This document shows positions 6,843 through 14,543 of a DNA stretch of 50,124 bases, piece by piece. The stretch is taken from positions 1-50,124 of the forward strand of contig OMXJ01000019.1 in assembly GCA_900315015.1 (NCBI GenBank), in the 5' to 3' direction. Position 1 is the stretch's first letter; the number at the start of each line of letters is the position of its first letter. The notes under the pieces are model-generated. The model saw only the letters and a list, made by a program, of their open reading frames with translations, was not told the DNA's origin and searched no databases. The stretch is from an uncultured Eubacteriales bacterium (GTDB taxonomy: Bacteria; Bacillota; Clostridia; Lachnospirales; Lachnospiraceae). The position numbers and the translations under genes are program-made.

Positions 6843-9599
6843 TTATTCAGATCTAAGAGCAGCAACAGGGTCCTTCTTAGCAGCTTTCTTAGCAGGGATA
6901 AATCCACCGATAAGAGTAAGGAGTGTGCTAAGAGCAACTAAAATCACTGCACTAGAAAGAGGAAGGAATGCATTTACGTCATTAGACTTAGCAACGCTAT
7001 GAATAAGAGCATTACTAGGAATAAGGATAAGTAAAGTAGCACCTATGCCCATAAGACCGGAGCAGATACCGATAATAAAGGTCTCGGCATTGAAAACCTG
7101 TGAAATGTTATGCTTAGAAGCACCAATGGCACGGAGGATACCGATTTCCTTGGTACGCTCTAAAACAGAAATGTAGGTAATGATACCGATCATAATAGAA
7201 GAAACAATAAGTGAAACCGCAACGAAAGCAATAAGGATGTATGAAATAACGTTGATAATTTCAGTAACAGAAGACATCAGAAGACCGATGTAATCAGTAT
7301 AAGTAATGGCATCCTCAGGCTTAGCGCCGGCGTTGTACTTAGTAATGCAGTCAGTAATTCCATCCTTACCCTCGAAGCTATCAGTATAAAGGCTGATAGA
7401 AACAGGAGAGTTAAGATCAACAACTCCAAGTCTTGTCAACGTATCTTCATAGCTTTCAGTAGGAATATACATATCATACATGGCAAGAATCTGGTCACCG
7501 ATAGCTGCATCATCGCTAGAAATAAATTCATCAAACATAGCAGCAAGATCAACATCGCTTAATGAAAGAAGCATTTCAGAACTCTGGTCACTAGAATATA
7601 AAGTAGCCATAATGTTCTGATAGATGAAAGACTTATCCTCTGTTGAAAGAGAAGAAAGGTAAGCCTTAGCCGCAGCAAGCTGTTCCTTCATATCAGAGGA
7701 AACAAAGGCAGCGCCGTTAATAACGCTGCGCTCAGGACTTGCAAGCTGAGCCTTAACAACAGCAGATTCATCAGTATGCTCAATAATGTAATCAGTTAAA
7801 GCCTTTGTATAACCAAAAGGAGTCCTAATAGGAGTAAAATCGGAATCCGCCTTAGCACGGATGATACCGCAGACATTAAGCTCAAGAGAATTCTTAGCAA
7901 TGCTTTCGATTTCACTAGAACCATTAGTAAACTTTGAATAATAGCCGCTTTCATCTAAAGTATAAAGATCGCACTCAGTAACAAGATAGAACTTCTTATT
8001 GACAATGTCTTCGTAGTTGATCTTAGCATGCTCGAAGACGACATCCTCATCCTTATCTATCTTCTGTGAAATGGAATCGAACTCAGAAATAGGAAGGATT
8101 CCTAACTCATAGAGAGTATAGGAAGCGATTTCATTCTTTTGATTAACAACAAGTACGATATCATTATAAGCCTTAGGCCAGTCTCCAGAAAGCACTTCGT
8201 AACTTTCAATAATGGCAGGGCTGACTAAAGCACCGTTACCGCCAGGAAGAAGCTCGGAAAAATTATAGTTCTTTTTAGTCTCTGAATTAGAGAAAGAAGG
8301 AAGCTCGTTATTTGCGGAATATGAAGAATTTATGGTAGAGCCATCGGTATTAACAAAAACGCCCTCAGGATCATAGCCATAAACACTAAATGCTGTATCG
8401 TAGGAATAAACTATACCATTCTCACCGATGAACTGATGGATTTCAGCGTTTTCGTCATCAAGGTATTTCTTAAAAGCAGTAAGATTATTGTGCTTATAAG
8501 CATCCTGCATGGAAATACGTTCCTCAAAATAAGAAGGATTAGTATAAACGCCGTCAAGCTCATGGTTTTTATTGGTATCATCTTCCTCAGTAGTTCCATC
8601 AGTAGAAGAAACAGAAACTGAAGCATCAGAACCTCCCATGGTAATAAAGGAAGAAATATCAAAGGACTCCGAATCGATGGTGATAGGGTATGAGGTCATG
8701 GTTTTCTTCTGAAGATCTGTGATATAGCTCTTAACGCCTGTAGAGAGCGAGAGAATAAGGGCGATACCAATAATGCCTATAGAACCGGCAAAGGCGGTTA
8801 AAAGTGTACGCCCTTTTTTAGTTCTAAGGTTATTAAAGGAAAGACCAAGAGAAGTGAACCAGCTCATTGAAGACTTTCCCATGCTCTTATTAACAGGGGC
8901 TTCAAGCTTGGTTTCATCCACCTCAAAAGGATTTGTATCAGAAATGATCTTACCATCACGGACCCTGACTATACGGTTTGCATACTCTTCGGCAAGCTCC
9001 GGGTTATGAGTAACCATGATAACAAGTCTGTCAGTAGCAACTTCTTTAAGAAGCTCCATGATCTGAACGCTTGTATCTGAATCAAGGGCACCAGTTGGCT
9101 CATCGGCAAGAAGAATGTCAGGATTATTGACAAGAGCTCTTGCAATGGCAACTCTCTGCATCTGACCACCAGACATCTGATTTGGTCTCTTATGCACCTG
9201 ATCACCAAGACCTACCTTAGTAAGAGCCTCTTTAGCGCGCTTTCTTCTCTCAGACTTGGAAATGCCTGAAATAGTAAGAGCAAGCTCTACATTAGAAAGA
9301 ATGGTCTGGTGCGGAATTAAATTATAGCTCTGAAAAACGAAACCGATAGAATGGTTTCTGTAAGAATCCCAGTGTTTATCCTTGTATTTCTTGGTAGAAA
9401 TACCGTTAATAATGAGATCGCCGCTGTCATATCGATCAAGACCGCCGATAATGTTGAGAAGTGTGGTTTTACCGGAACCCGAAGGACCAAGCACTGCAAC
9501 GAATTCATTGTCTCTGAAGTTTACACTGACATCATTGAGCGCTGTCTGGGTCAAATCACCGGTAACATAAACTTTTTTGATGTTTTTTACCTGTAACAT
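6843..9599 (-). CDS. MacB-like ABC transporter, ATPase fused to FtsX-type permease
   Basis: A 918-residue fusion. The N-terminal ABC ATPase is of the LolD/MacB type: Walker A GPSGSGKT at 38-45, signature MSGGQMQRVAIARAL, Walker B LLADEPTG and the H-loop VTHNPE. A first membrane helix follows at about 310 (GIIGIALILSL), then an external domain of about 420 residues, then three C-terminal helices of the FtsX family with the VLERTKEIGILRAIGA signature and the end PAKKAAKKDPVAALRSE. This architecture exports peptides or lipoproteins, or transmits force to cell-wall enzymes, rather than importing. The start at 9599 gives MLQVKNIKKVY, the normal family beginning; an upstream extension would be non-homologous. 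Neighbours are a small protein upstream and the phosphodiesterase and lipoprotein downstream. Confidence 0.9.
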   Translation of the reverse strand: MLQVKNIKKVYVTGDLTQTALNDVSVNFRDNEFVAVLGPSGSGKTTLLNIIGGLDRYDSGDLIINGISTKKYKDKHWDSYRNHSIGFVFQSYNLIPHQTILSNVELALTISGISKSERRKRAKEALTKVGLGDQVHKRPNQMSGGQMQRVAIARALVNNPDILLADEPTGALDSDTSVQIMELLKEVATDRLVIMVTHNPELAEEYANRIVRVRDGKIISDTNPFEVDETKLEAPVNKSMGKSSMSWFTSLGLSFNNLRTKKGRTLLTAFAGSIGIIGIALILSLSTGVKSYITDLQKKTMTSYPITIDSESFDISSFITMGGSDASVSVSSTDGTTEEDDTNKNHELDGVYTNPSYFEERISMQDAYKHNNLTAFKKYLDDENAEIHQFIGENGIVYSYDTAFSVYGYDPEGVFVNTDGSTINSSYSANNELPSFSNSETKKNYNFSELLPGGNGALVSPAIIESYEVLSGDWPKAYNDIVLVVNQKNEIASYTLYELGILPISEFDSISQKIDKDEDVVFEHAKINYEDIVNKKFYLVTECDLYTLDESGYYSKFTNGSSEIESIAKNSLELNVCGIIRAKADSDFTPIRTPFGYTKALTDYIIEHTDESAVVKAQLASPERSVINGAAFVSSDMKEQLAAAKAYLSSLSTEDKSFIYQNIMATLYSSDQSSEMLLSLSDVDLAAMFDEFISSDDAAIGDQILAMYDMYIPTESYEDTLTRLGVVDLNSPVSISLYTDSFEGKDGITDCITKYNAGAKPEDAITYTDYIGLLMSSVTEIINVISYILIAFVAVSLIVSSIMIGIITYISVLERTKEIGILRAIGASKHNISQVFNAETFIIGICSGLMGIGATLLILIPSNALIHSVAKSNDVNAFLPLSSAVILVALSTLLTLIGGFIPAKKAAKKDPVAALRSE

Positions 9600-9655
9600 A
9601 ATATAAAATCTCCCGTCTATAATATAAAACCCTTGGAAAAGTTCCAAGTTAATGT

Positions 9656-9684
9656 AGTATACCAAATAAAAAAGGTAAAGTAAA
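9656..9684 (-). promoter_or_regulatory. Promoter of the ABC transporter operon
   Basis: On the minus strand TTTACT, a 17-nt spacer and TATACT. A perfect 7-bp dyad (CTTGGAA/TTCCAAG, 9632-9648) lies at the expected transcript start, so it could be an operator or a 5' hairpin. Confidence 0.6.
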
Positions 9685-9693
9685 CCCAAAAAA

Positions 9694-9726
9694 GCAAAAA
9701 AAGGCCTAGTTTTTTGAAAACTAGGC
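9694..9726 (-). terminator. Terminator after the small gene at 9742
   Basis: The 10-bp stem GCCTAGTTTT/AAAACTAGGC is followed on the minus strand by a run of T residues. It separates the small gene from the transporter promoter. Confidence 0.7.
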
Positions 9727-9741
9727 AAAAAAAAGAAAAAA

Positions 9742-10164
9742 TTATTTAATTTTTCTAGAGGAGGCAATCTTTTTAAGCATTTCTAAACGGCTCTTTTGAT
9801 CAATATCATTTTTAGAGGCAGGTGTAGTGCTTTTTATAGTGCTGCTATCAAAGTAGGCTCGATCTCTAGCGGTGCTAGTAGAAGCAGCATTTGCGATACT
9901 AGAATCAGAAGTACTGGCATTGGTAGTACTAGCTTCGACTTCCTCTGAAACACCTATAAGCTTGAATATTCTCTCTGCATCATCTTCTTTAATTCTGAAA
10001 AATTCAAAACGGTTCTTACCATCAAGTGCATAAACATTAATATCATAGGCCCAACCGCTCTGAGAATCCCAATCTGTAGGATTAAGAGGCACAATATAAG
10101 AAATGAAATCAGTATTGATGCAGACCCTTCCCGGAAATCCTTTAGCTGTAACTCTGATGAACAT
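9742..10164 (-). CDS. Small protein of unknown function with Ser/Thr-rich tail
   Basis: A 140-residue protein. The first 75 residues form a compact alpha/beta unit (MFIRVTAKGFPGRVCINTDF, then an NVYALDGKNRFEFF strand and an EDDAERIFKLIG helix) resembling the short beta-rich proteins that read like a flagellar FlbD-type fold. The rest is low complexity (Ser, Thr, Ala repeats) with a lysine-rich end. The start at 10164 follows AAGGAG; the longer version would have no ribosome site. It has its own consensus promoter and a terminator, so it is probably a single-gene unit. Function unknown. Confidence 0.65.
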   Translation of the reverse strand: MFIRVTAKGFPGRVCINTDFISYIVPLNPTDWDSQSGWAYDINVYALDGKNRFEFFRIKEDDAERIFKLIGVSEEVEASTTNASTSDSSIANAASTSTARDRAYFDSSTIKSTTPASKNDIDQKSRLEMLKKIASSRKIK

Positions 10165-10197
10165 AGCATCTTCTCCTTTGCTAAAAATTATATTTTT

Positions 10198-10226
10198 ATT
10201 ATATATTTGGGGCATATCAATGTCAA
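10198..10226 (-). promoter_or_regulatory. Consensus sigma-A promoter of the small gene
   Basis: On the minus strand a perfect TTGACA, a 17-nt spacer and a perfect TATAAT, 34 nt before the start codon. This promoter lies outside the invertible segment. Confidence 0.85.
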
Positions 10227-10388
10227 TTAAACAGTTGATTAAAAGTATAAACTATGAAAAAAAGAGATAAGAGTTAAGAGAGGGAGAAAAAAATGCAAGT
10301 TGCAGCTAAAAAATGCAAATGGGCTCTGGACTATTGAAAATGGCGGGGATTTTGATAGAATGAGGATAAAGAGAGGGGCAAAAAAGAT

Positions 10389-10659
10389 GCGACATAAGAA
10401 ACATTATGTCTCTTTTTTCCTTAGAACCTCTTATTTTTCTAAATCACCTTACTTTTTATGGAGTTATGTTCTGATATTATTTATTAGCAAATTGCAGGAC
10501 CTGGCTCTTATTTTAATGCAATCTGCTAAAACTATTATTTAGAATATAAAATAACTATATTTTTGCTATTTAATCATTGACTTTTAGATTTCCATGTAAT
10601 AAAATTATATTATCAAATTGACTTATTCCTCATTCCTGCGACATAATGTTTCTTATGCC
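10389..10659. repeat. Inverted recombinase-type sites around a candidate invertible promoter segment
   Basis: The left site 10389-10410 reads GCGACATAA-GAAACA-TTATGTC; the right site 10638-10659 reads GCGACATAA-TGTTTC-TTATGCC. The core of 18 bp (10393-10410 against 10640-10657) is a perfect inverted repeat, and each site has two 9-bp arms around a 6-bp spacer, the layout of a Xer-type crossover site. The 229 bp between them hold a strong promoter (10577-10605) and a dyad (ATTGCA/TGCAAT near 10493-10522). The tyrosine recombinase gene begins 23 bp after the right site. Inversion would turn the promoter away from the recombinase and surface genes. Confidence 0.8.
10577..10605 (+). promoter_or_regulatory. 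Promoter inside the invertible segment, now facing the recombinase
   Basis: TTGACT, a 17-nt spacer and TAAAAT, ending 77 bp before the recombinase start. In the orientation given it drives the recombinase and the surface-protein genes downstream. Confidence 0.75.
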
Positions 10660-10681
10660 CCCTGATAGAAAAGGAGCTGCT

Positions 10682-11725
10682 ATGAAAGAGATAAAAATAA
10701 TGGATAAGAATATAGAAAAAAACGAGCAGACCTATGACGCATCATTTAATTATGAGTACGAGAATATGATAAGCGACATAACGAGGGAAATATTAGAACG
10801 TGTAAAAAAGGAGTTAATCGCAACAGAAAGGAAGGACAATAGAGAATATCTATTGACCAATAAAGCAATCAGGGAATATGAATTAGCATTAAAAGCAGAG
10901 GAAAAGGCACCTGCAACTCTTAATAAATATCTTCATGATGTAGAGGAGCTAAAAAGCTATGCAGAAAGGCTGGCGCTAAGATCAGGAATAAGAAAAAGAG
11001 AGAATATATTAAATAAAGAGATACTAATAGAATTTAAGACCTATTTGATAGAGGAAAAGAAGCTAAAGACCAGCTCGGTAAATTCCTACATAGCATCAAT
11101 AAATCACTTTCTAAAGGTAATAGGGCGGGAGGATTTGCAGATAAAGAACGTAAAGAGCCAGAGAAAGAGTTTTTGCGAAGAGGAAAAGATGCTGACACGG
11201 CAGGAATATGAAAAGATGATAGCTGTAGACAGATATGAAAAAGGAAGCGAGCGTTTAGATAAGGCGGTGATGCTTGCAAAGACTTTAGCTGCTACGGGAA
11301 TCAGGATAAGCGAGCTGAAATACATAACCATAGAAAATCTAAAAGGGAACGTGATAGTGGTATTCAACAAGAAAAAAGAGAGAAAAATCCTTCTATCAGA
11401 AAAGGTAAGGGAGGAGCTTCTTGATTACAGCAAAAAGGTCCATATAAACAAAGGCCCGGTATTTGTAGACAGAGCAGGAAACCCGGTGTCCAGGAAGGAG
11501 TGCTGGAGGCAGCTGAAGAAACTTGCAAGGCATCAGGGAGTGCAGGAGCAGAAGGTATTCCCGCACAACTTCAGACACCTTTTTGCAAGAGAGTATTACG
11601 AAAGGTACGGAGACATATCAGAGGTTGCGGATATATTAGGACATAGCAACCTGAACACCACGAGGGTGTATCTGATAAAAGATGGAAGAGAGCAGCTAGA
11701 TAGGATAAATAAAATGAATCTGTGA
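10682..11725 (+). CDS. Tyrosine recombinase (Xer/phage integrase family)
   Basis: A 347-residue site-specific recombinase. The N-terminal core-binding SAM-like domain is at about 65-160, the catalytic domain from about 175. All active-site residues are present: R208 in TGIRISEL, the beta-hairpin lysine in FNKKKERK, H295 and R298 in PHNFRHLF, H321 in LGHS and the nucleophile Y330 in TRVYL. An extra charged N-terminal 60 residues precede the usual start of the family. The ATG at 10682 has AAGGAG at good distance; the longer frame would extend into the right inverted site. No phage genes accompany it. With two inverted Xer-like sites directly upstream it is best read as a dedicated DNA invertase controlling its own promoter and the next three genes. 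Confidence 0.9.
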   Translation: MKEIKIMDKNIEKNEQTYDASFNYEYENMISDITREILERVKKELIATERKDNREYLLTNKAIREYELALKAEEKAPATLNKYLHDVEELKSYAERLALRSGIRKRENILNKEILIEFKTYLIEEKKLKTSSVNSYIASINHFLKVIGREDLQIKNVKSQRKSFCEEEKMLTRQEYEKMIAVDRYEKGSERLDKAVMLAKTLAATGIRISELKYITIENLKGNVIVVFNKKKERKILLSEKVREELLDYSKKVHINKGPVFVDRAGNPVSRKECWRQLKKLARHQGVQEQKVFPHNFRHLFAREYYERYGDISEVADILGHSNLNTTRVYLIKDGREQLDRINKMNL

Positions 11726-11798
11726 GGTGAAGTCAGGAAATTGAGAGCAGCCAGACAGGATAAATAGGATTCGTTAGGGAATCCGGAAGGAGGACGGT

Positions 11799-12734
11799 AT
11801 GGAGATTAAAAGAATAATATGCCCGTGTTGCGGGGCACCTATAATGGTAAATGCGGGAGCGGCAAGAGTCAGATGTGAGTATTGCAGACAGATTATTGAT
11901 TTTGCTAATCCTGAGACGGATTCTAAGTACTATGGAAATGCAGAAGACATAATGGATAGACAAATTACTGAGCTGGCAAATAGGATAATATCACTAAAGA
12001 AGCCGCTGGATAAAAAGAACGGAGCAGAGGGCAGATGTAGATATCTGAAAAGGGAGATAGAAAGGCATGAAAGCAACAAATCCAGCGAGGTATCAATATC
12101 AGTTGAAATTATCTTTGCGACCTTAATAAACCTTATAATTTGTAATATGTTCCTTTTGTCGGGAATATCTTATACAGGTTCATGGTTTGTTATTTTCCCT
12201 ATTCTTGGATTCATTGGTCTTGAAATAATTGCAGTGCATCTTTTAGCACCGCTAAAAGTAAAAAAGGAAGCCGAATATAATATGAATATGGCCAGGCTGT
12301 TGAATGAAAAAAGAGAAACTGAAGCTTTAATTGATGAGATAGAGGGAAAATATAACTTTGATTTTTTACCGAAACAATATCAGAACTCAAAGGATATAGA
12401 TGGGCTATATAGAATAGTAACTGTAAGAAGAGTAAATAAACTATCTATGGCAATATCCTTGTACGAGGTTGAGATTGAGAATAAGAAAATCATAGATCGA
12501 CAGAATAAGATGATCCGGGAACAGCAGGAAATGATCAAAGAGCAGCAGAAACAGCTAAGAAGAAGCCAGCAGCAGGCAAACGAAGCCAGAAGAATGGCAC
12601 AGGAAGAAGCAGAATATCGTGCAAAGAGAGAAAGGGACAGAGACATAGCGGATACCATAGAGGATATTGCATCAATAGGAGCAACTATATATGTAGGATC
12701 AAAAATATGGAATCATATTAAAAAAATGTTTTAA
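11799..12734 (+). CDS. Zinc-ribbon membrane protein with C-terminal coiled coil
   Basis: A 311-residue protein. The N-terminus is a zinc ribbon (C8, C11, C26, C29: CPCCGAP then CEYCRQ). Two adjacent membrane helices follow at about 105-150 (ISVEIIFATLINLIICNMFL and WFVIFPILGFIGLEIIAVHL), and then a long charged coiled coil (QNKMIREQQEMIKEQQKQLR region). GGAGG precedes the ATG. The layout suits a membrane-tethered scaffold or sensor. The specific role is unknown. It sits between the recombinase and two surface-protein genes in the same direction with short gaps, so it is probably switched with them. Confidence 0.75.
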   Translation: MEIKRIICPCCGAPIMVNAGAARVRCEYCRQIIDFANPETDSKYYGNAEDIMDRQITELANRIISLKKPLDKKNGAEGRCRYLKREIERHESNKSSEVSISVEIIFATLINLIICNMFLLSGISYTGSWFVIFPILGFIGLEIIAVHLLAPLKVKKEAEYNMNMARLLNEKRETEALIDEIEGKYNFDFLPKQYQNSKDIDGLYRIVTVRRVNKLSMAISLYEVEIENKKIIDRQNKMIREQQEMIKEQQKQLRRSQQQANEARRMAQEEAEYRAKRERDRDIADTIEDIASIGATIYVGSKIWNHIKKMF

Positions 12735-12764
12735 TGGGAAATTTGGCTGACTGGGGGTGATATT

Positions 12765-14528
12765 ATGAAAAGGAAGAACAATAAGGGTGAACTGACCTTC
12801 TTTTCAGCAACAGTGATATTTACAATAGCAGTATTTACGTTAGGAATACTTTGCATAATCACAGGGAAAAACGGGCTTGATAAAAAAGCGATAGAAAGTA
12901 AATTTAATGAAGGTGAAGGCCTGTATGTCACCTATATGGGAGATGATCAGATACAATCTATAAGATTCAACCAGGGGAATGCTTATGTATTCAAAAACGG
13001 AGAAGAAGAGCTTGCTTATACTTATAAAATAAAAAGAAAGGATAAAAGCCATAGCATAGTATTAAAAAGTGTTTCAAATAAATACGAGAATGTAAAGTAT
13101 CCGGTCAGTGTGGAAGAAGGAGCCGGAGAAGATGAGAAAATAATAATTGTAACTATAGGAAATCAAAGAATAAAAGCGGATACAATGCGTTATTACGACA
13201 GGGCGGCTACGGAGTCGGTGAATAGTTATATAAAGAACCTTTTATATGATATAGAATGCTATGATTTAACTACTATAGAAAGTCAAATTGAAGCCTATGA
13301 AAATCTAACCGATTGGGACAAGAAATTCCTCTTAAAGGCAGATTTATTATATAAAGCAGAAAATCATTTGAATGAAAAAGAAGCGGATAGGGTAAATGAG
13401 CTGATAGCAGCAATAGGTCCGGTAAATGAAAATAGCATTGAGGCAGTGAATGCAGCTAGAGAAGCATATGATGCATTAACGGATGTACAAAAGGAATATG
13501 TTGATAAATATTCAGTTCTTGAAGCCGCAGAAAAAAGCTTAAATGCAATGCTGATTGATAAAGCCAATAAATTGATAGCTGTTTTAGAGGATAAAGAAGC
13601 CTGGACCATAGAAAATGTCAGAAAAGCAACTGAAGCCTATGAGAAGCTGAATTCTGAGCAAAAGAAAAGTGTTAAACATGAAGTATGGCTCACCAATGCC
13701 CTTGAAGAAATAGATAAAGTAGCTGCAAATGAATTTGATAAAAAGGTATCAGAGGCTCTATCAAAGAAAATAACCTGGGAGTCTGAAGAATTAGTAACTG
13801 ATTTAAAATCAAGCTATGAAGCCCTTACATCTAGTCAGCTATCTTTAATCAAAGCAGAAGCACCATATAAGAATATCATTTCTACCTACGAAGAAGAAAT
13901 TGTAACACACTGTAAGCATTTGATAATGCAAATCGGAACTGTAAACCTATCAAGTGCATCAAAGGTAGAAAATGCAGCGGCATACTATGAAGCACTCCCT
14001 GATGAAAAGAAGGCGGAAGTAGATAATTATGACGTCCTGGCAGCAGCACAGGAGGAAATAGCAGCATTAAAGGAAATAGAAAGTCATAAATTCAACGTTG
14101 GAGATGTAATAAAAGGAAGCCAGTTTGAAGTTAAGTTAATATCTGTTGGCTTTGAGGAAAAAATAAGTCCTGATTCTCCGTCATGGTTATTTTTGGAAAA
14201 GACGCCTACCAGTGAGGATCAAATATTTGTAGATATATGTGTAAATATCAAGAATATTAGTACGTCATCAGCAAATATATCTGATGCATTAAAGATAAAG
14301 AAACTTTATCTTGGAGACGTTGCTTATGATAAGACGGTCACGATTTTTGATACAAGCAATAGTACAATGGTTGAAACTGTATATTTTTTTGATTCAATGG
14401 AGCCGTTGAGCCAGAAAAATTATCATTTCACTGTTATGGTTCCAAAATCAGAAAGACTTGGAGGAAAGCCGTTGTATTTTGAATGCGAAATAGCAGAAGC
14501 AGAAACAAAGAATATAGTTTTAAGGTAA
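12765..14528 (+). CDS. Membrane-anchored helical-repeat protein with DUF4352-like end
   Basis: A 587-residue protein with an uncleaved N-terminal membrane helix (LTFFSATVIFTIAVFTLGIL at about 10-30), so the bulk is outside. From about 160 to 430 there are about five repeats of some 55-60 residues with the pattern A..AYE.L...QK..V..Y..L..A, predicted three-helix units like those in cell-wall-associated proteins. The last 140 residues (FNVGDVIKGSQFEVKLISVG onward, with NIKNISTSSANISDALKI) look like the DUF4352/telokin-type beta domain. No LPXTG. It lies 30 bp after the zinc-ribbon gene and 15 bp before the Big_2 gene, so the three form an operon. Confidence 0.75.
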   Translation: MKRKNNKGELTFFSATVIFTIAVFTLGILCIITGKNGLDKKAIESKFNEGEGLYVTYMGDDQIQSIRFNQGNAYVFKNGEEELAYTYKIKRKDKSHSIVLKSVSNKYENVKYPVSVEEGAGEDEKIIIVTIGNQRIKADTMRYYDRAATESVNSYIKNLLYDIECYDLTTIESQIEAYENLTDWDKKFLLKADLLYKAENHLNEKEADRVNELIAAIGPVNENSIEAVNAAREAYDALTDVQKEYVDKYSVLEAAEKSLNAMLIDKANKLIAVLEDKEAWTIENVRKATEAYEKLNSEQKKSVKHEVWLTNALEEIDKVAANEFDKKVSEALSKKITWESEELVTDLKSSYEALTSSQLSLIKAEAPYKNIISTYEEEIVTHCKHLIMQIGTVNLSSASKVENAAAYYEALPDEKKAEVDNYDVLAAAQEEIAALKEIESHKFNVGDVIKGSQFEVKLISVGFEEKISPDSPSWLFLEKTPTSEDQIFVDICVNIKNISTSSANISDALKIKKLYLGDVAYDKTVTIFDTSNSTMVETVYFFDSMEPLSQKNYHFTVMVPKSERLGGKPLYFECEIAEAETKNIVLR

Positions 14529-14543
14529 TTTAGGAGGGATATT

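Noticed and set aside
6843-9767. Longer ABC transporter beginning MPPLEKLNNFFFF
   Set aside because: The extension overlaps the previous gene's terminator and promoter; family homology begins at MLQVKNI.
10300-10542. 80-codon plus-strand frame before the recombinase
   Set aside because: It crosses the left inverted site and the invertible segment, has no ribosome site and a non-protein-like composition.
10389-10659. Phage attachment site for an integrated element
   Set aside because: The repeats are inverted, not direct, and lie 230 bp apart around a promoter, which predicts inversion rather than excision.
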